Below, piece after piece: positions 9,561-17,826 of a stretch of 64,000 bases of DNA. The DNA comes from Mesobacillus jeotgali (GTDB lineage: Bacteria > Bacillota > Bacilli > Bacillales > Cytobacillaceae), in assembly GCF_900166585.1 (NCBI RefSeq), contig NZ_FVZC01000009.1:620001-684000 (forward strand), in the 5' to 3' direction. Numbering within the stretch: position 1 is the first letter of the stretch; each line of letters opens with the position of its first letter. The position numbers and the translations under genes were made by a program. The notes under the pieces were generated by a model. The model did no database searches. It saw only the letters and a list, made by a program, of their open reading frames with translations, and had not been told where the DNA came from.

Positions 9561-10160
9561 ATGGCGCAGAGTATGGAAGAAAAAGAAAGTCAGCATGAAA
9601 GTAAGTTTCAGGGATTTTTGCTGGTTGTAGCAATACCCATTTTATTTGCGATTGTGGTCGCTTTGGTTGCCCTTTCTTTTCTTGGAATCAATATTTTTGA
9701 AACAGCCAAGGATATCGGCGGGAAGGTCCCTTTCATATCAGAAATCATAAAAGAGGATAAGCAGCCATCTGTCGAGGAATTTCAAAAGAATATCGTCAGT
9801 CTGGAAGCGGAGATAAAGGACCGTGAAGCCAAGGTGGAACAGCTTCAGTCCAAAATTGAAAGCAAGGATACACAGCTTAAAAGAACGGAATTGGAGAAAG
9901 CCCAGCTTCAGGCACAAATAGAGGAATTGACAGCGATCCAGGAAGACAACAAGCGAGCATTCAGGGAAATCGTCAAAACCTATGAAACGATGTCAGCCAA
10001 AAGTGCGGCACCGATTATTTCCAATATGAAAACAGAGGAAGCAGTTAAAATTCTGACTAATATAAAGCCTGAAACGCTTGCTGCGATTATGGAGAAAATG
10101 CCAGCTGATGAAGCGGCCAAGTATACAGAGTTATTAACAAATGAAACGGGCAGCAATTAA
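9561..10160 (+). CDS. ylxF: YlxF, MgtE-N-like flagellar operon protein
   Basis: Membrane-anchored protein of unproven role, 199 aa. One transmembrane segment at about residues 20-45, then a coiled coil (about 70-125, VSLEAEIKDREAKVEQLQSK), then a short C-terminal domain like the MgtE N-terminal domain (MKTEEAVKILTNIKPETLAAIMEKMP). This layout matches YlxF of B. subtilis, and MotE of rhizobia has a similar C-terminal domain. Position between fliJ and fliK points to flagellar export or motor assembly. No catalytic motif is visible. Confidence 0.85.
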   Translation: MAQSMEEKESQHESKFQGFLLVVAIPILFAIVVALVALSFLGINIFETAKDIGGKVPFISEIIKEDKQPSVEEFQKNIVSLEAEIKDREAKVEQLQSKIESKDTQLKRTELEKAQLQAQIEELTAIQEDNKRAFREIVKTYETMSAKSAAPIISNMKTEEAVKILTNIKPETLAAIMEKMPADEAAKYTELLTNETGSN

Positions 10161-10189
10161 ACTCAGAAAATCTGAAAGGGGGTGAAAAT

Positions 10190-11437
10190 ATGGAGATAGG
10201 CGGCCTTGGTTTGGTTAATACAATGGCAGCTGGTAAACAGTCTGTGTCCGGCAAGAGTGAAAACGCAGGCAGTTTTGCTGGCATGATGGCAACGGTTGTA
10301 TCTGGAGCAAATAGCGCAAAGACAGCTGAAACATCAGAACGGGAGTCAAAATCACTGGCTGTGCTAACAGATATTGCCGACTTTTTAAACACTGGGGACC
10401 TACTGGAATTAGAAGACGGGTTAAAGCTTTTGGAAACACTAATGGCGGATCCCGGCAATATTCTAGAGCAGGCTCTTTCTCACTTAGGAGTAGGCGTAGA
10501 TCAAATTCAGCTTCTTCTGCAGAAATGGTCGGGCTTCAATGAGGGATTACCGGATAGCGATCCGGGAAGCGAATTGCTCGATTCATTAACCGCAATGCTG
10601 GCGGGAATCGCGAATTTGCCCCAAAAACAACTAGCATCCAAGCTTGATGCAAACGACGCACAAGTAATTAAGGCTCTAAAACTTTTTGAGCTGATGTCCA
10701 AGTATGCGGACGGTTATGAATCAAAAAACTCAGCATCAATAAAGGAATCGATGCAGACTATTAACGAAGGGTTGACAGGTCTAATAAAACCTGACAAAGG
10801 AATGGCCCAAACGGAATATATCCAAAATCGTTTTACCCAGTTAGCTAAAGAGTTAAACCTAATGAATGCGAAAAAAGTAACTTTTTCAGAAGGTAATAGT
10901 TTCATAGAATCTAGCGCGTCCATAAAGAGCGAGGGACAAACAGGAGCTATCTCATTTCTTCCTCAAATGACGAAATCCGAGCAGTTGACATTGATGATGA
11001 ATGGTCCAGATAAGCCAGTTTCTGCAGAACAATTAATCAAACAATTTGAGTCCATTCTTTCAAGGTCTCAATTCATGAACAGCGGCGGAACACAAAAGCT
11101 TTTCATAAAACTGTTTCCCGAACACCTCGGGAGCATCCGGATAGAGTTATTCCAAAAGGATCAGACGATGATGGCTAGAATCATTACAAGTTCTGGTACG
11201 GCAAAAGAAACATTAGAGTCACAGATTAATGGTCTTAAGCAGGCTTTTGCTGCACAAAACCTTTCAGTAGACAGGATTGAAGTTTCTCAGCAACAAAGCC
11301 AGCAGGAACGTTTCCTGAATAGAGATTCCCAACAGCAGCAAGAAAGACAGCCTGACAATAGGGAACGTGAAAAGAAGGAAGATAACGGGAACTTTAATCT
11401 TACCTTTGAGGAAGCACTGCTAAATACAGAAGCATAG
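10190..11437 (+). CDS. fliK: Flagellar hook-length control protein FliK
   Basis: Secreted molecular ruler that measures the hook and switches FlhB specificity from hook to filament substrates. 415 aa. The N-terminal ruler region is low in similarity. The conserved C-terminal hook-length domain spans about residues 298-365 (KLFIKLFPEHLGSIRIEL, then a segment ending VDRIEV). A Q- and E-rich tail follows. AAAGGGGGTG precedes the ATG. Recognised mainly from that domain and from location before flgD. Confidence 0.93.
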   Translation: MEIGGLGLVNTMAAGKQSVSGKSENAGSFAGMMATVVSGANSAKTAETSERESKSLAVLTDIADFLNTGDLLELEDGLKLLETLMADPGNILEQALSHLGVGVDQIQLLLQKWSGFNEGLPDSDPGSELLDSLTAMLAGIANLPQKQLASKLDANDAQVIKALKLFELMSKYADGYESKNSASIKESMQTINEGLTGLIKPDKGMAQTEYIQNRFTQLAKELNLMNAKKVTFSEGNSFIESSASIKSEGQTGAISFLPQMTKSEQLTLMMNGPDKPVSAEQLIKQFESILSRSQFMNSGGTQKLFIKLFPEHLGSIRIELFQKDQTMMARIITSSGTAKETLESQINGLKQAFAAQNLSVDRIEVSQQQSQQERFLNRDSQQQQERQPDNREREKKEDNGNFNLTFEEALLNTEA

Positions 11438-11447
11438 GAGCAAGGAA

Positions 11448-12077
11448 ATGGTGAATTCAATTAATTCTTCTTATCTGCTTTCCAATCTTCAGAAAGATAG
11501 GAAAGCTGGTTCAGATATTCTGGGAAAAGATGACTTTCTGAAAATCCTGATGACACAGCTCCAGAATCAGGATCCTTTGAATCCGATGCAGGATAAAGAT
11601 TTCATTGCCCAAATGGCAACCTTTTCAACCCTTGAACAGATTACAAATATGGGGAAATCCATTGACAGATTTGTGCAGGCTGAACAGCAAAACAAGATGA
11701 TTTCCTATAGCCAGTTCGTAGGCAGGGAAATCACATGGCATAAGATAGAAACAGCCGACGGACAGGAGACAGTTCGGCAGGGAAGCGGAAAGGTCGCATC
11801 TGTCCAGTTTAAGGAGGATACCGTAGCATTTTTGCTTGAAGACGGTACAGAACTGGAACCGGCAAATATTTCTCAAATCAATGAAGTCTCAAGCGAAAAT
11901 CAAATGCTTCAGGCTAGTATGTTGATTGGTAAAACCGTCACTTACCTTGACGAAAACAAACAGGAAAAATCCGCAAGTGTCCTGTCGGTGTCATTCAAAA
12001 ATGGGAAAACATCTTATGTTTTAGATGATGAGAATCAAACAAGCATCGTTTCTTCACAAATAACAAAAATTCAATAA
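11448..12077 (+). CDS. flgD: Hook-cap scaffold FlgD
   Basis: Scaffolding cap on which FlgE subunits polymerise into the hook. 209 aa. The N-terminal export and cap motif is clear: LGKDDFLKILMTQLQNQDPLNPMQDKDF followed by IAQMATFSTLEQITNM. A Tudor/FnIII-like C-terminal part follows. Known as YlxG in older B. subtilis annotation. ATG at 11448 after GGAGCAAGG; a GTG one codon later is also possible. Confidence 0.95.
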   Translation: MVNSINSSYLLSNLQKDRKAGSDILGKDDFLKILMTQLQNQDPLNPMQDKDFIAQMATFSTLEQITNMGKSIDRFVQAEQQNKMISYSQFVGREITWHKIETADGQETVRQGSGKVASVQFKEDTVAFLLEDGTELEPANISQINEVSSENQMLQASMLIGKTVTYLDENKQEKSASVLSVSFKNGKTSYVLDDENQTSIVSSQITKIQ

Positions 12078-12094
12078 TGTTTGGAAGTGATGTA

Positions 12095-12484
12095 ATGGAT
12101 AAAACAAATTTTCGTCCAATTCATTCACTGCCTGTTAGCAGACCTTACCAAAAACCTGTTAAAGCCAGCAATTTATCGCAAGCACCTTTTTCCTTACAGT
12201 TGCAATCGGCAATTCAATCGAAGAGTGGGCTTACCATCAGCAAGCATGCAACTGAAAGACTTGAACAGCGGGGGATAGAGATATCACAAGACCGCTGGAA
12301 AAGGATAGGGGAAAAAGTCAGCCAGGCAAAGGCCAAGGGCGTGAGTGATTCGCTTGTTCTGCTAAAGGACGCAGCGCTTATTGTCAGTGCGAAAAACAAC
12401 ACTGTCATTACTGCAATGGGAAGACAGGAAGCAGCAGAACAAATTTTCACAAATATTAACGGCACCATAGTAATGGAAAACTAA
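12095..12484 (+). CDS. TIGR02530-type flagellar operon protein
   Basis: Small protein (129 aa) of the family found between flgD and flgE in many Firmicutes and other bacteria, but not in the B. subtilis operon. The core LTISKHATERLEQRGIEIS and LVLLKDAALIVSAKNNTVITAM are the family hallmarks. Function is not established; location suggests a hook-assembly role. The ATG at 12095 is preferred (GGAAGTGATG just upstream); an in-frame ATG at 12077, on the flgD stop, lacks a ribosome-binding site. Confidence 0.85.
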   Translation: MDKTNFRPIHSLPVSRPYQKPVKASNLSQAPFSLQLQSAIQSKSGLTISKHATERLEQRGIEISQDRWKRIGEKVSQAKAKGVSDSLVLLKDAALIVSAKNNTVITAMGRQEAAEQIFTNINGTIVMEN

Positions 12485-12518
12485 AATACTCAAAATGGCT
12501 GGACCTTCACGGAGGCCT

Positions 12519-12544
12519 GGGCTGTGGACCGATTGAAGCAGCCC
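12519..12544 (+). promoter_or_regulatory. Hairpin between TIGR02530-type gene and flgE
   Basis: GGGCTG (12519-12524) pairs with CAGCCC (12539-12544) around a 14-nt loop in the 85-bp spacer ahead of flgE. No T-run follows. The flgE Shine-Dalgarno sequence AAAGGAG lies just after it. Role unknown; an mRNA-stability or processing element is one possibility. Confidence 0.35.
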
Positions 12545-12569
12545 CTAAATCGAAAGGAGTTTTACAGAT

Positions 12570-13757
12570 ATGCTTCGTTCAATGTATTCAGGAATCAGCG
12601 GAATGAAAAACTTTCAAACGAAACTTGATGTCATCGGAAACAATATTGCCAATGTTAATACATACGGCTTCAAAAAAGGCCGTGTTACTTTTAAAGATAC
12701 AATGAATCAAACCATCTCCGGGGCAAGCGCAGCGACACAGAATAAGGGCGGAAAAAACCCTATGCAGGTAGGTCTTGGCTCCACAATCGCCAGCATTGAT
12801 TTAATCGATACCCAATCAAGCTTGCAAACTACAGGACGTGCACTTGACCTTGCGATATCAGGAGATGGCTATTTCGTAGTAAAACAAGGACAATCTCAAA
12901 TGTATACACGTGCCGGTAACTTTTATCTTGATGATAATGGAACACTCGTTACTGGAGATGGATTGAAAGTTCAGTCCTTGAATGAGAAAGGTCAATTGGA
13001 AGATATCACCGTTAACGTGAATGCTTTATTGCCTGCAAAGCAAACAAATGAGTTAGTTATGAAAGGGAATCTACCTAAGGATGCAAAAGGTTCTTCAGAA
13101 TTGCTTCAACAACTAAAAATAGTCGATGACAATGGCGTTGAGCATGTAATAGATATGGCTATTAACCCAGCAAATGCACAGAATGGGTTATGGAATGTAA
13201 CATTTACTAACAAGGCATTAGAAAATCCAACCCCTATCGTTCCTGAGCCGGCACAGATAAATCTTCAAGGTGATCGTGCAAATCTCACATTGGAATTAGA
13301 TCTTGGTGGGGAGACTCCATTCACTGTAGAAGTCTCTATTGAAGATTTGACGATGAATGGCGGCAGCATGGATGCGAACGCCTACCCTGATGGCAACACC
13401 CAGGGTGCGCTTGAAAGCTTCAATATTGGTTCAACAGGTGAAATTAACGGTGTCTTTTCAAATGGTCTTGTCCTTACTCTTGGACAATTAGCACTTGCCA
13501 AATTCAGCAATCCATCTGGCCTTTCTAAAGTAGGGAATAATACATTCCAGGAATCAGTGAACTCTGGTACTGCAAATATCAATGTTCCTGGTGAAGGGCG
13601 CGGGTCAATCGCGGCTGGTGCACTTGAAATGTCCAATGTGGATCTCTCTGAAGAGTTTACAGAGATGATTACAGCCCAGCGTGGTTTCCAGGCTAATACG
13701 AGAATCATTACTACATCTGATGAAATCCTCCAGGAGCTCGTAAACCTAAAACGATAG
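12570..13757 (+). CDS. flgE: Flagellar hook protein FlgE
   Basis: Structural subunit of the hook, the universal joint between rod and filament. 395 aa. N-terminal MLRSMYSGISGMKNFQTKLD and NNIANVNTYGFKKGR, and C-terminal SNVDLSEEFTEMITAQRGFQANTRI, are the axial ends. The middle is longer than in B. subtilis FlgE (about 264 aa) and carries an added surface domain around residues 150-280. Some pipelines would call it FlgG; location right after flgD and before swrD, and the B. subtilis precedent, favour the hook protein. Confidence 0.93.
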   Translation: MLRSMYSGISGMKNFQTKLDVIGNNIANVNTYGFKKGRVTFKDTMNQTISGASAATQNKGGKNPMQVGLGSTIASIDLIDTQSSLQTTGRALDLAISGDGYFVVKQGQSQMYTRAGNFYLDDNGTLVTGDGLKVQSLNEKGQLEDITVNVNALLPAKQTNELVMKGNLPKDAKGSSELLQQLKIVDDNGVEHVIDMAINPANAQNGLWNVTFTNKALENPTPIVPEPAQINLQGDRANLTLELDLGGETPFTVEVSIEDLTMNGGSMDANAYPDGNTQGALESFNIGSTGEINGVFSNGLVLTLGQLALAKFSNPSGLSKVGNNTFQESVNSGTANINVPGEGRGSIAAGALEMSNVDLSEEFTEMITAQRGFQANTRIITTSDEILQELVNLKR

Positions 13758-13762
13758 ATTAA

Positions 13763-13813
13763 GAGAGGAGCAGGGCTGAAAGGGCATCCTTTTAGCCCCT
13801 GTGGATAATAGTG
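13763..13813 (+). promoter_or_regulatory. swrD ribosome-binding site split by a hairpin
   Basis: Shine-Dalgarno GAGAGGAG (13763-13770) is 40 nt before the swrD GTG (13811). The bases between begin with a hairpin at 13771-13801: 13 pairs including one G-T, one bulged C at 13796, and a 4-nt loop at 13784-13787. If folded, GGAG and GTG are separated by only the 9 nt TGGATAATA. No other ribosome-binding site is visible before the start. Confidence 0.6.
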
Positions 13814-14035
13814 ATCAAAGTAACTAAATTAAATGGTAAACCATTTAGTATCAATTCTTTATTTATTGAAACTGTTGAGGCCTTTCCGGATACCACAATT
13901 ACGCTAACGAATGGCCGAAAGTATGTTGTCAGGGAAAGTGAAGATGAAGTGGCCATTTTAATGAAGAATTTTTACCAGAGTATCGGCCTTCTTAGAGGGC
14001 GGTTGTTGGAGGAAAAGGAAAATGAAGAAGAATAA
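13811..14035 (+). CDS. swrD: SwrD/FlbD family motor-power protein
   Basis: Small cytoplasmic protein (74 aa; YlzI in B. subtilis) needed for full flagellar motor power and swarming in B. subtilis. The family signature MIKVTKLNGKPFSINSLFIE and TITLTNGRKYVVRE is complete. The GTG start is fixed by that N-terminus. There is no normally spaced Shine-Dalgarno site (see the hairpin entry). The last 14 nt overlap fliL. Confidence 0.93.
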   Translation: MIKVTKLNGKPFSINSLFIETVEAFPDTTITLTNGRKYVVRESEDEVAILMKNFYQSIGLLRGRLLEEKENEEE

Positions 14036-14450
14036 ACTGGTTATGATTATGACAGTCATGCTGGTAGCCATCCTGCTTGTCGGGACAGTTGCAGTTGTAG
14101 CGGTCATGAAGCTTAAAGCTGGTGATGGTGAAAAAGAACCAAGTATTGAAGAAGTGCTGGAAGCTTCAGTGGATATACCAGAGGTCACTACGAACCTGGC
14201 TTCAAATGATTTTATTAAAATTTCATTTAAAATTGAAACAGACGGTAAAAAGGCAAAAGAAGAGCTTGAGAAAAGAGATTTTCAGGTCAAGAATCTGATT
14301 ATTTATGAACTATCCGAGAAAAAGGCTGAAGAATTGCAAGGCAAGGAAGGCAAGAAGAACCTTGAAGAAACTCTCAAAATGAAGTTGAATGACCTGATGC
14401 AGGAAGGAAAAATCAAGAAGGTCTACATAACAGGTTCTCTCCTCCAGTAA
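14022..14450 (+). CDS. fliL: Flagellar basal-body-associated FliL
   Basis: Single-pass membrane protein (142 aa) that surrounds and stabilises the stator units at the basal body. One transmembrane helix at about residues 7-29 (MIMTVMLVAILLVGTVAVVAVM), then an extracytoplasmic domain with the FliL ending VYITGSLLQ-type. GGAGGAAAAGG inside the end of swrD serves as ribosome-binding site. Confidence 0.94.
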   Translation: MKKNKLVMIMTVMLVAILLVGTVAVVAVMKLKAGDGEKEPSIEEVLEASVDIPEVTTNLASNDFIKISFKIETDGKKAKEELEKRDFQVKNLIIYELSEKKAEELQGKEGKKNLEETLKMKLNDLMQEGKIKKVYITGSLLQ

Positions 14451-14492
14451 CAGAATGAATCCTATTACCGTAACCGTATGGAGGTGAAGAGA

Positions 14493-15494
14493 ATGTCGGG
14501 AGAGGTATTATCACAAAATGAAATAGACGCTTTGTTATCCGCGCTGTCTACAGGAGAAATGGATGCGGATGAATTAAAGAAGGAACAGGTAGAAAAAAGA
14601 GTCAAAGTCTATGATTTCAGGAGGGCGTTGCGCTTCTCTAAGGATCAGATCCGCAGTCTGACCCGGATTCATGAAAACTTTGCCAGGCTGTTGACAACCT
14701 TTTTCTCAGCTCAGCTAAGGACATATGTCAATATCAGCGTGGCATCAGCTGACCAGATACCTTATGAAGAATTTATCCGGTCTATTCCAAAGATTACGAT
14801 ATTGAATGTGTTTGATGTAGAACCGCTTGAAGGAAGAATCCTCATGGAGGTCAATCCCAACATCGCCTATGCTATGATGGACCGATTACTGGGAGGCAGG
14901 GGGACAAGCCACAATAAGGTCGATAGTTTAACAGAAATTGAGACCAGGATCATGTCAAACATGTTTGAGAAAGCCTTTGAAAACTTCAGGGAGGCATGGG
15001 GATCGATTTCTGATATAGATCCGCAGCTTTCAGAATTTGAAATCAATCCACAATTTTTGCAAATGGTTTCGCCAAATGAAACCGTCGTGGTCATCTCTTT
15101 GAATACCACGATCGGTGAAGCAAGCGGAATGATCAATATATGTATTCCGCATGTAGTCCTTGAGCCGATCATTCCTAAATTGTCAGTGAAATATTGGATG
15201 CAGTCAGACAAGAAACAGAGCTTGCCTATCGAAAATTCAATTCTGCAGAGTGAAATTCAAAAAGCTGACGTTTCAATTACAGCTGAAATAGGTTCGTCCG
15301 AAATCTCAATCCAGGATTTCCTGATGCTTGATATCGGTGATGTAATCGAATTGAACCAGCAGATTGACCAGCCTTTACTGATAAAAGTCGGAGATATCCC
15401 TAAATTTGTAGGACAGCCAGGGAAAGTGAACAAAAAATTAGCCATTCAAGTGTTTGATACATTTAAGGGGGGAGACGATGATGGTGAGCGATGA
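14493..15494 (+). CDS. fliM: Flagellar motor switch protein FliM
   Basis: C-ring protein that binds phosphorylated CheY and changes rotor direction. 333 aa. The N-terminal CheY-binding peptide LSQNEIDALLSAL is followed by the CheC-like middle domain (conserved NPNIAYAMMDRLLGG) and a C-terminal SpoA domain. The ATG at 14493 is chosen: GGAGGTGAAGAG lies just upstream. An in-frame ATG at 14478 overlaps that site. The end overlaps fliY. Confidence 0.96.
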   Translation: MSGEVLSQNEIDALLSALSTGEMDADELKKEQVEKRVKVYDFRRALRFSKDQIRSLTRIHENFARLLTTFFSAQLRTYVNISVASADQIPYEEFIRSIPKITILNVFDVEPLEGRILMEVNPNIAYAMMDRLLGGRGTSHNKVDSLTEIETRIMSNMFEKAFENFREAWGSISDIDPQLSEFEINPQFLQMVSPNETVVVISLNTTIGEASGMINICIPHVVLEPIIPKLSVKYWMQSDKKQSLPIENSILQSEIQKADVSITAEIGSSEISIQDFLMLDIGDVIELNQQIDQPLLIKVGDIPKFVGQPGKVNKKLAIQVFDTFKGGDDDGER

Positions 15495-16752
15495 CATGTT
15501 ATCTCAAGATGAAATTGATGCGCTTCTAAAAGGAACTTCTAATGAGGAGGAACCAGGTGAAAGTGCGATTGATGTAGATGATTATTTTTCTTTTATGGAG
15601 AGAGATGCACTTGGTGAAATAGGGAATATTTCATTTGGCAGCTCTGCAACGGCCTTGTCTACACTCTTGAACCAAAAAGTGGAAATTAATACTCCAACGG
15701 TTACAGTTGTACACAAGACAAAACTTGAATCTGAATTTCCGGATCCTTATGTGGCCGTCCAGGTTCATTATACTGAAGGATTCATCGGCAGCAATATGCT
15801 TGTGATCCAGCAAAATGATGCAGCGATTATTGCGGATTTAATGCTTGGCGGAGATGGATTGAATCCAAGAGAACTGCTCGATGAGATTCAGCTGAGTGCA
15901 GTGCAGGAGGCCATGAATCAGATGATGGGTTCTGCTGCAACCTCGATGTCGACTGTATTTAGCAAGAGAGTGGATATTTCGCCTCCGAATATTAATTTGT
16001 TGAATGTTGCTGAAGGCGAAGGTACAGAGTCAATTCCTGAAGATGATATTTTAGTTAAGGTTTCCTTCTCATTAAAAATTGGCAGTTTAATTGATTCAAA
16101 TATCATGCAGCTGCTGCCTGTAACTTTTGCAAAAAGTCTTGTAGATGAATTGCTGAATCCAGGAGGATCAGGGGCGGCCCAGCCAGAGGAAAGTACGCCT
16201 CAAAGCCCGCAGGAAAGCCACGCTCCAACAGAACAACATTCTTTTGAGCAGGGGCAGCAGCAAAACACTGTCCAACAGCAGGGTTATCAGCAACCAGAAT
16301 ATTATCCGCAGCAGGAGCAGGTTTTTTATCAGCCTCATGCCTCACAGAATATGCCACAAGGCTATGGATATAACCCTCAGACGATGCAGCAGGGACCACA
16401 GCATTTTGGCAATGTGATGACTGGAAGCCAGCCAACGGTCCAGCCAGCGGTCTTCTCCAGTTTCGATACGGTGCCTCAACAGCAGGCCGAAACAAAGAAC
16501 CTGAATATGCTGCTTGATATTCCATTGCAGGTTACTGTGGAATTGGGCAGGACGAAAAGGTCGGTGAAGGATATTCTTGAACTGGGAGCAGGGTCAATCA
16601 TTGAATTGGATAAGCTTGCAGGCGAACCTGTTGATATCTTAGTCAATAACCGACTGATCGCCCAGGGGGAAGTTGTCGTCATTGATGAGAACTTTGGAGT
16701 CCGGGTTACAGATATTATCAGCCAGAGCGATCGAATTAAAAAATTGAAATAA
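15481..16752 (+). CDS. fliY: FliY, switch protein and CheY-P phosphatase
   Basis: Bacillus-type switch subunit that replaces FliN and also dephosphorylates CheY-P. About 423 aa. N-terminal CheY-binding peptide (LSQDEIDALLKG), then two CheC phosphatase motifs (ERDALGEIGNISFGSSA and SAVQEAMNQMMGSAATSMS), then a glutamine- and proline-rich linker of about 110 residues (about 235-345), then a C-terminal SpoA/FliN domain (LDIPLQVTVELGRTKRSV). The linker is longer and more Q-rich than in B. subtilis. Start among ATG 15478, ATG 15481 and GTG 15484 is uncertain. Confidence 0.95.
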   Translation: MVSDDMLSQDEIDALLKGTSNEEEPGESAIDVDDYFSFMERDALGEIGNISFGSSATALSTLLNQKVEINTPTVTVVHKTKLESEFPDPYVAVQVHYTEGFIGSNMLVIQQNDAAIIADLMLGGDGLNPRELLDEIQLSAVQEAMNQMMGSAATSMSTVFSKRVDISPPNINLLNVAEGEGTESIPEDDILVKVSFSLKIGSLIDSNIMQLLPVTFAKSLVDELLNPGGSGAAQPEESTPQSPQESHAPTEQHSFEQGQQQNTVQQQGYQQPEYYPQQEQVFYQPHASQNMPQGYGYNPQTMQQGPQHFGNVMTGSQPTVQPAVFSSFDTVPQQQAETKNLNMLLDIPLQVTVELGRTKRSVKDILELGAGSIIELDKLAGEPVDILVNNRLIAQGEVVVIDENFGVRVTDIISQSDRIKKLK

Positions 16753-16770
16753 TCTACAGGAGGAATTCTA

Positions 16771-17133
16771 ATGGCGAACAAAATTTTAGTCGTTGATGAT
16801 GCGGCTTTCATGAGAATGATGATTAAAGATATTTTGACCAAGAACGGTTTTGAGGTAGTTGCAGAAGCAGCTGATGGAGCTCAGGCGCTTGAAAAATATA
16901 AAGAGTTCCAGCCAGACCTTGTCACAATGGATATCACGATGCCGGAAATGGACGGAATCACATCATTGAAGGAAATTAAAAAGATCAATCCGAATGCCAA
17001 AGTAATTATGTGTTCAGCAATGGGCCAGCAGGCAATGGTCATTGATGCCATCCAGGCAGGAGCCAAAGATTTTATCGTAAAACCTTTCCAGGCGGACCGT
17101 GTTATTGAAGCTATTTCCAAAACTTTAGGTTAA
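16771..17133 (+). CDS. cheY: Chemotaxis response regulator CheY
   Basis: Single receiver domain, 120 aa, phosphorylated by CheA. In B. subtilis CheY-P binds FliM and promotes smooth swimming. Acid pocket DD at residues 9-10, phosphoacceptor Asp54 in LVTMDITMPEMDG, and the conserved Lys in AGAKDFIVKPF. ACAGGAGG precedes the ATG. Lies between fliY and fliO as in B. subtilis. Confidence 0.97.
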   Translation: MANKILVVDDAAFMRMMIKDILTKNGFEVVAEAADGAQALEKYKEFQPDLVTMDITMPEMDGITSLKEIKKINPNAKVIMCSAMGQQAMVIDAIQAGAKDFIVKPFQADRVIEAISKTLG

Positions 17134-17166
17134 TGGACTATTTATCTTTTTTAGAGGGTGCGGCAA

Positions 17167-17826
17167 TTGTTAAGACTAATCCGAACTGCCTCGACACTAC
17201 TTTTCTTATTAGCTGCTCTGTTGGGCCCGATTGGCTTCGCTAACGCAGAGCAGCTGAATAAAAGTGTGCAGGACTGCATAAAAAAACCAGGGTCTTGTGA
17301 TGATGGGCAGGCAGAAAAAACAGTAAACCAATCAGGTGAAGAAGGAACAAAGGTAGGAGTAAGTTTCCTGGATTTTGTCAGGATGATTTTTGCAACCGCA
17401 TTTGTTGCGGCTTTATTATATTTCCTTCTCAGATTCATCAATAAAAAAAGCAGGTCTTTCAAAAGTTCCCAGCTTGTTGAAAATCTCGGTGGTACAAGCC
17501 TTGGAGCCAATAGATCGGTACAGATCGTCAAGGCGGGAAACCGGCTTTTGATCGTTGGAGTAGGCGAGAATATCCAGCTTTTAAGAGAAATAGACGATCC
17601 AGAAGAGTACAGTCAAGTCATCCAGGAGTATAACAATAAAATGGAACAGCTTATGCAGCCAAGCGATATTGTGACAAAGTTGCTTAAAAGAACGAATAAA
17701 GATGGCGACAATACACAGAATTCCAATTTTTCCGCATTGTTGAAGAGTCAGCTGAATGACATGGCGAGCGGAAGAAAGAAAATGCTAGCGGAGATGCAAA
17801 AGAAAGGGTCAGAGAAAAATGAATGA
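17167..17826 (+). CDS. fliO: Flagellar export gate assembly protein FliO
   Basis: Membrane protein (called FliZ in older Bacillus literature) that stabilises FliP and helps build the export gate. About 219 aa. An N-terminal signal-like segment (about residues 1-27, ending GFANAEQ) precedes one transmembrane helix near residues 75-92 (MIFATAFVAALLYFLLRF), then a cytoplasmic FliO domain. Start taken as TTG at 17167, 8 nt after AGAGGG; the GTG at 17158 overlaps that site. Overlaps fliP by 8 nt. Confidence 0.9.
   Translation: MLRLIRTASTLLFLLAALLGPIGFANAEQLNKSVQDCIKKPGSCDDGQAEKTVNQSGEEGTKVGVSFLDFVRMIFATAFVAALLYFLLRFINKKSRSFKSSQLVENLGGTSLGANRSVQIVKAGNRLLIVGVGENIQLLREIDDPEEYSQVIQEYNNKMEQLMQPSDIVTKLLKRTNKDGDNTQNSNFSALLKSQLNDMASGRKKMLAEMQKKGSEKNE

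Noticed and set aside
12570..13757. Naming as distal rod protein FlgG
   Set aside because: Location after flgD and before swrD, the long middle domain and the Bacillus precedent support hook protein FlgE.
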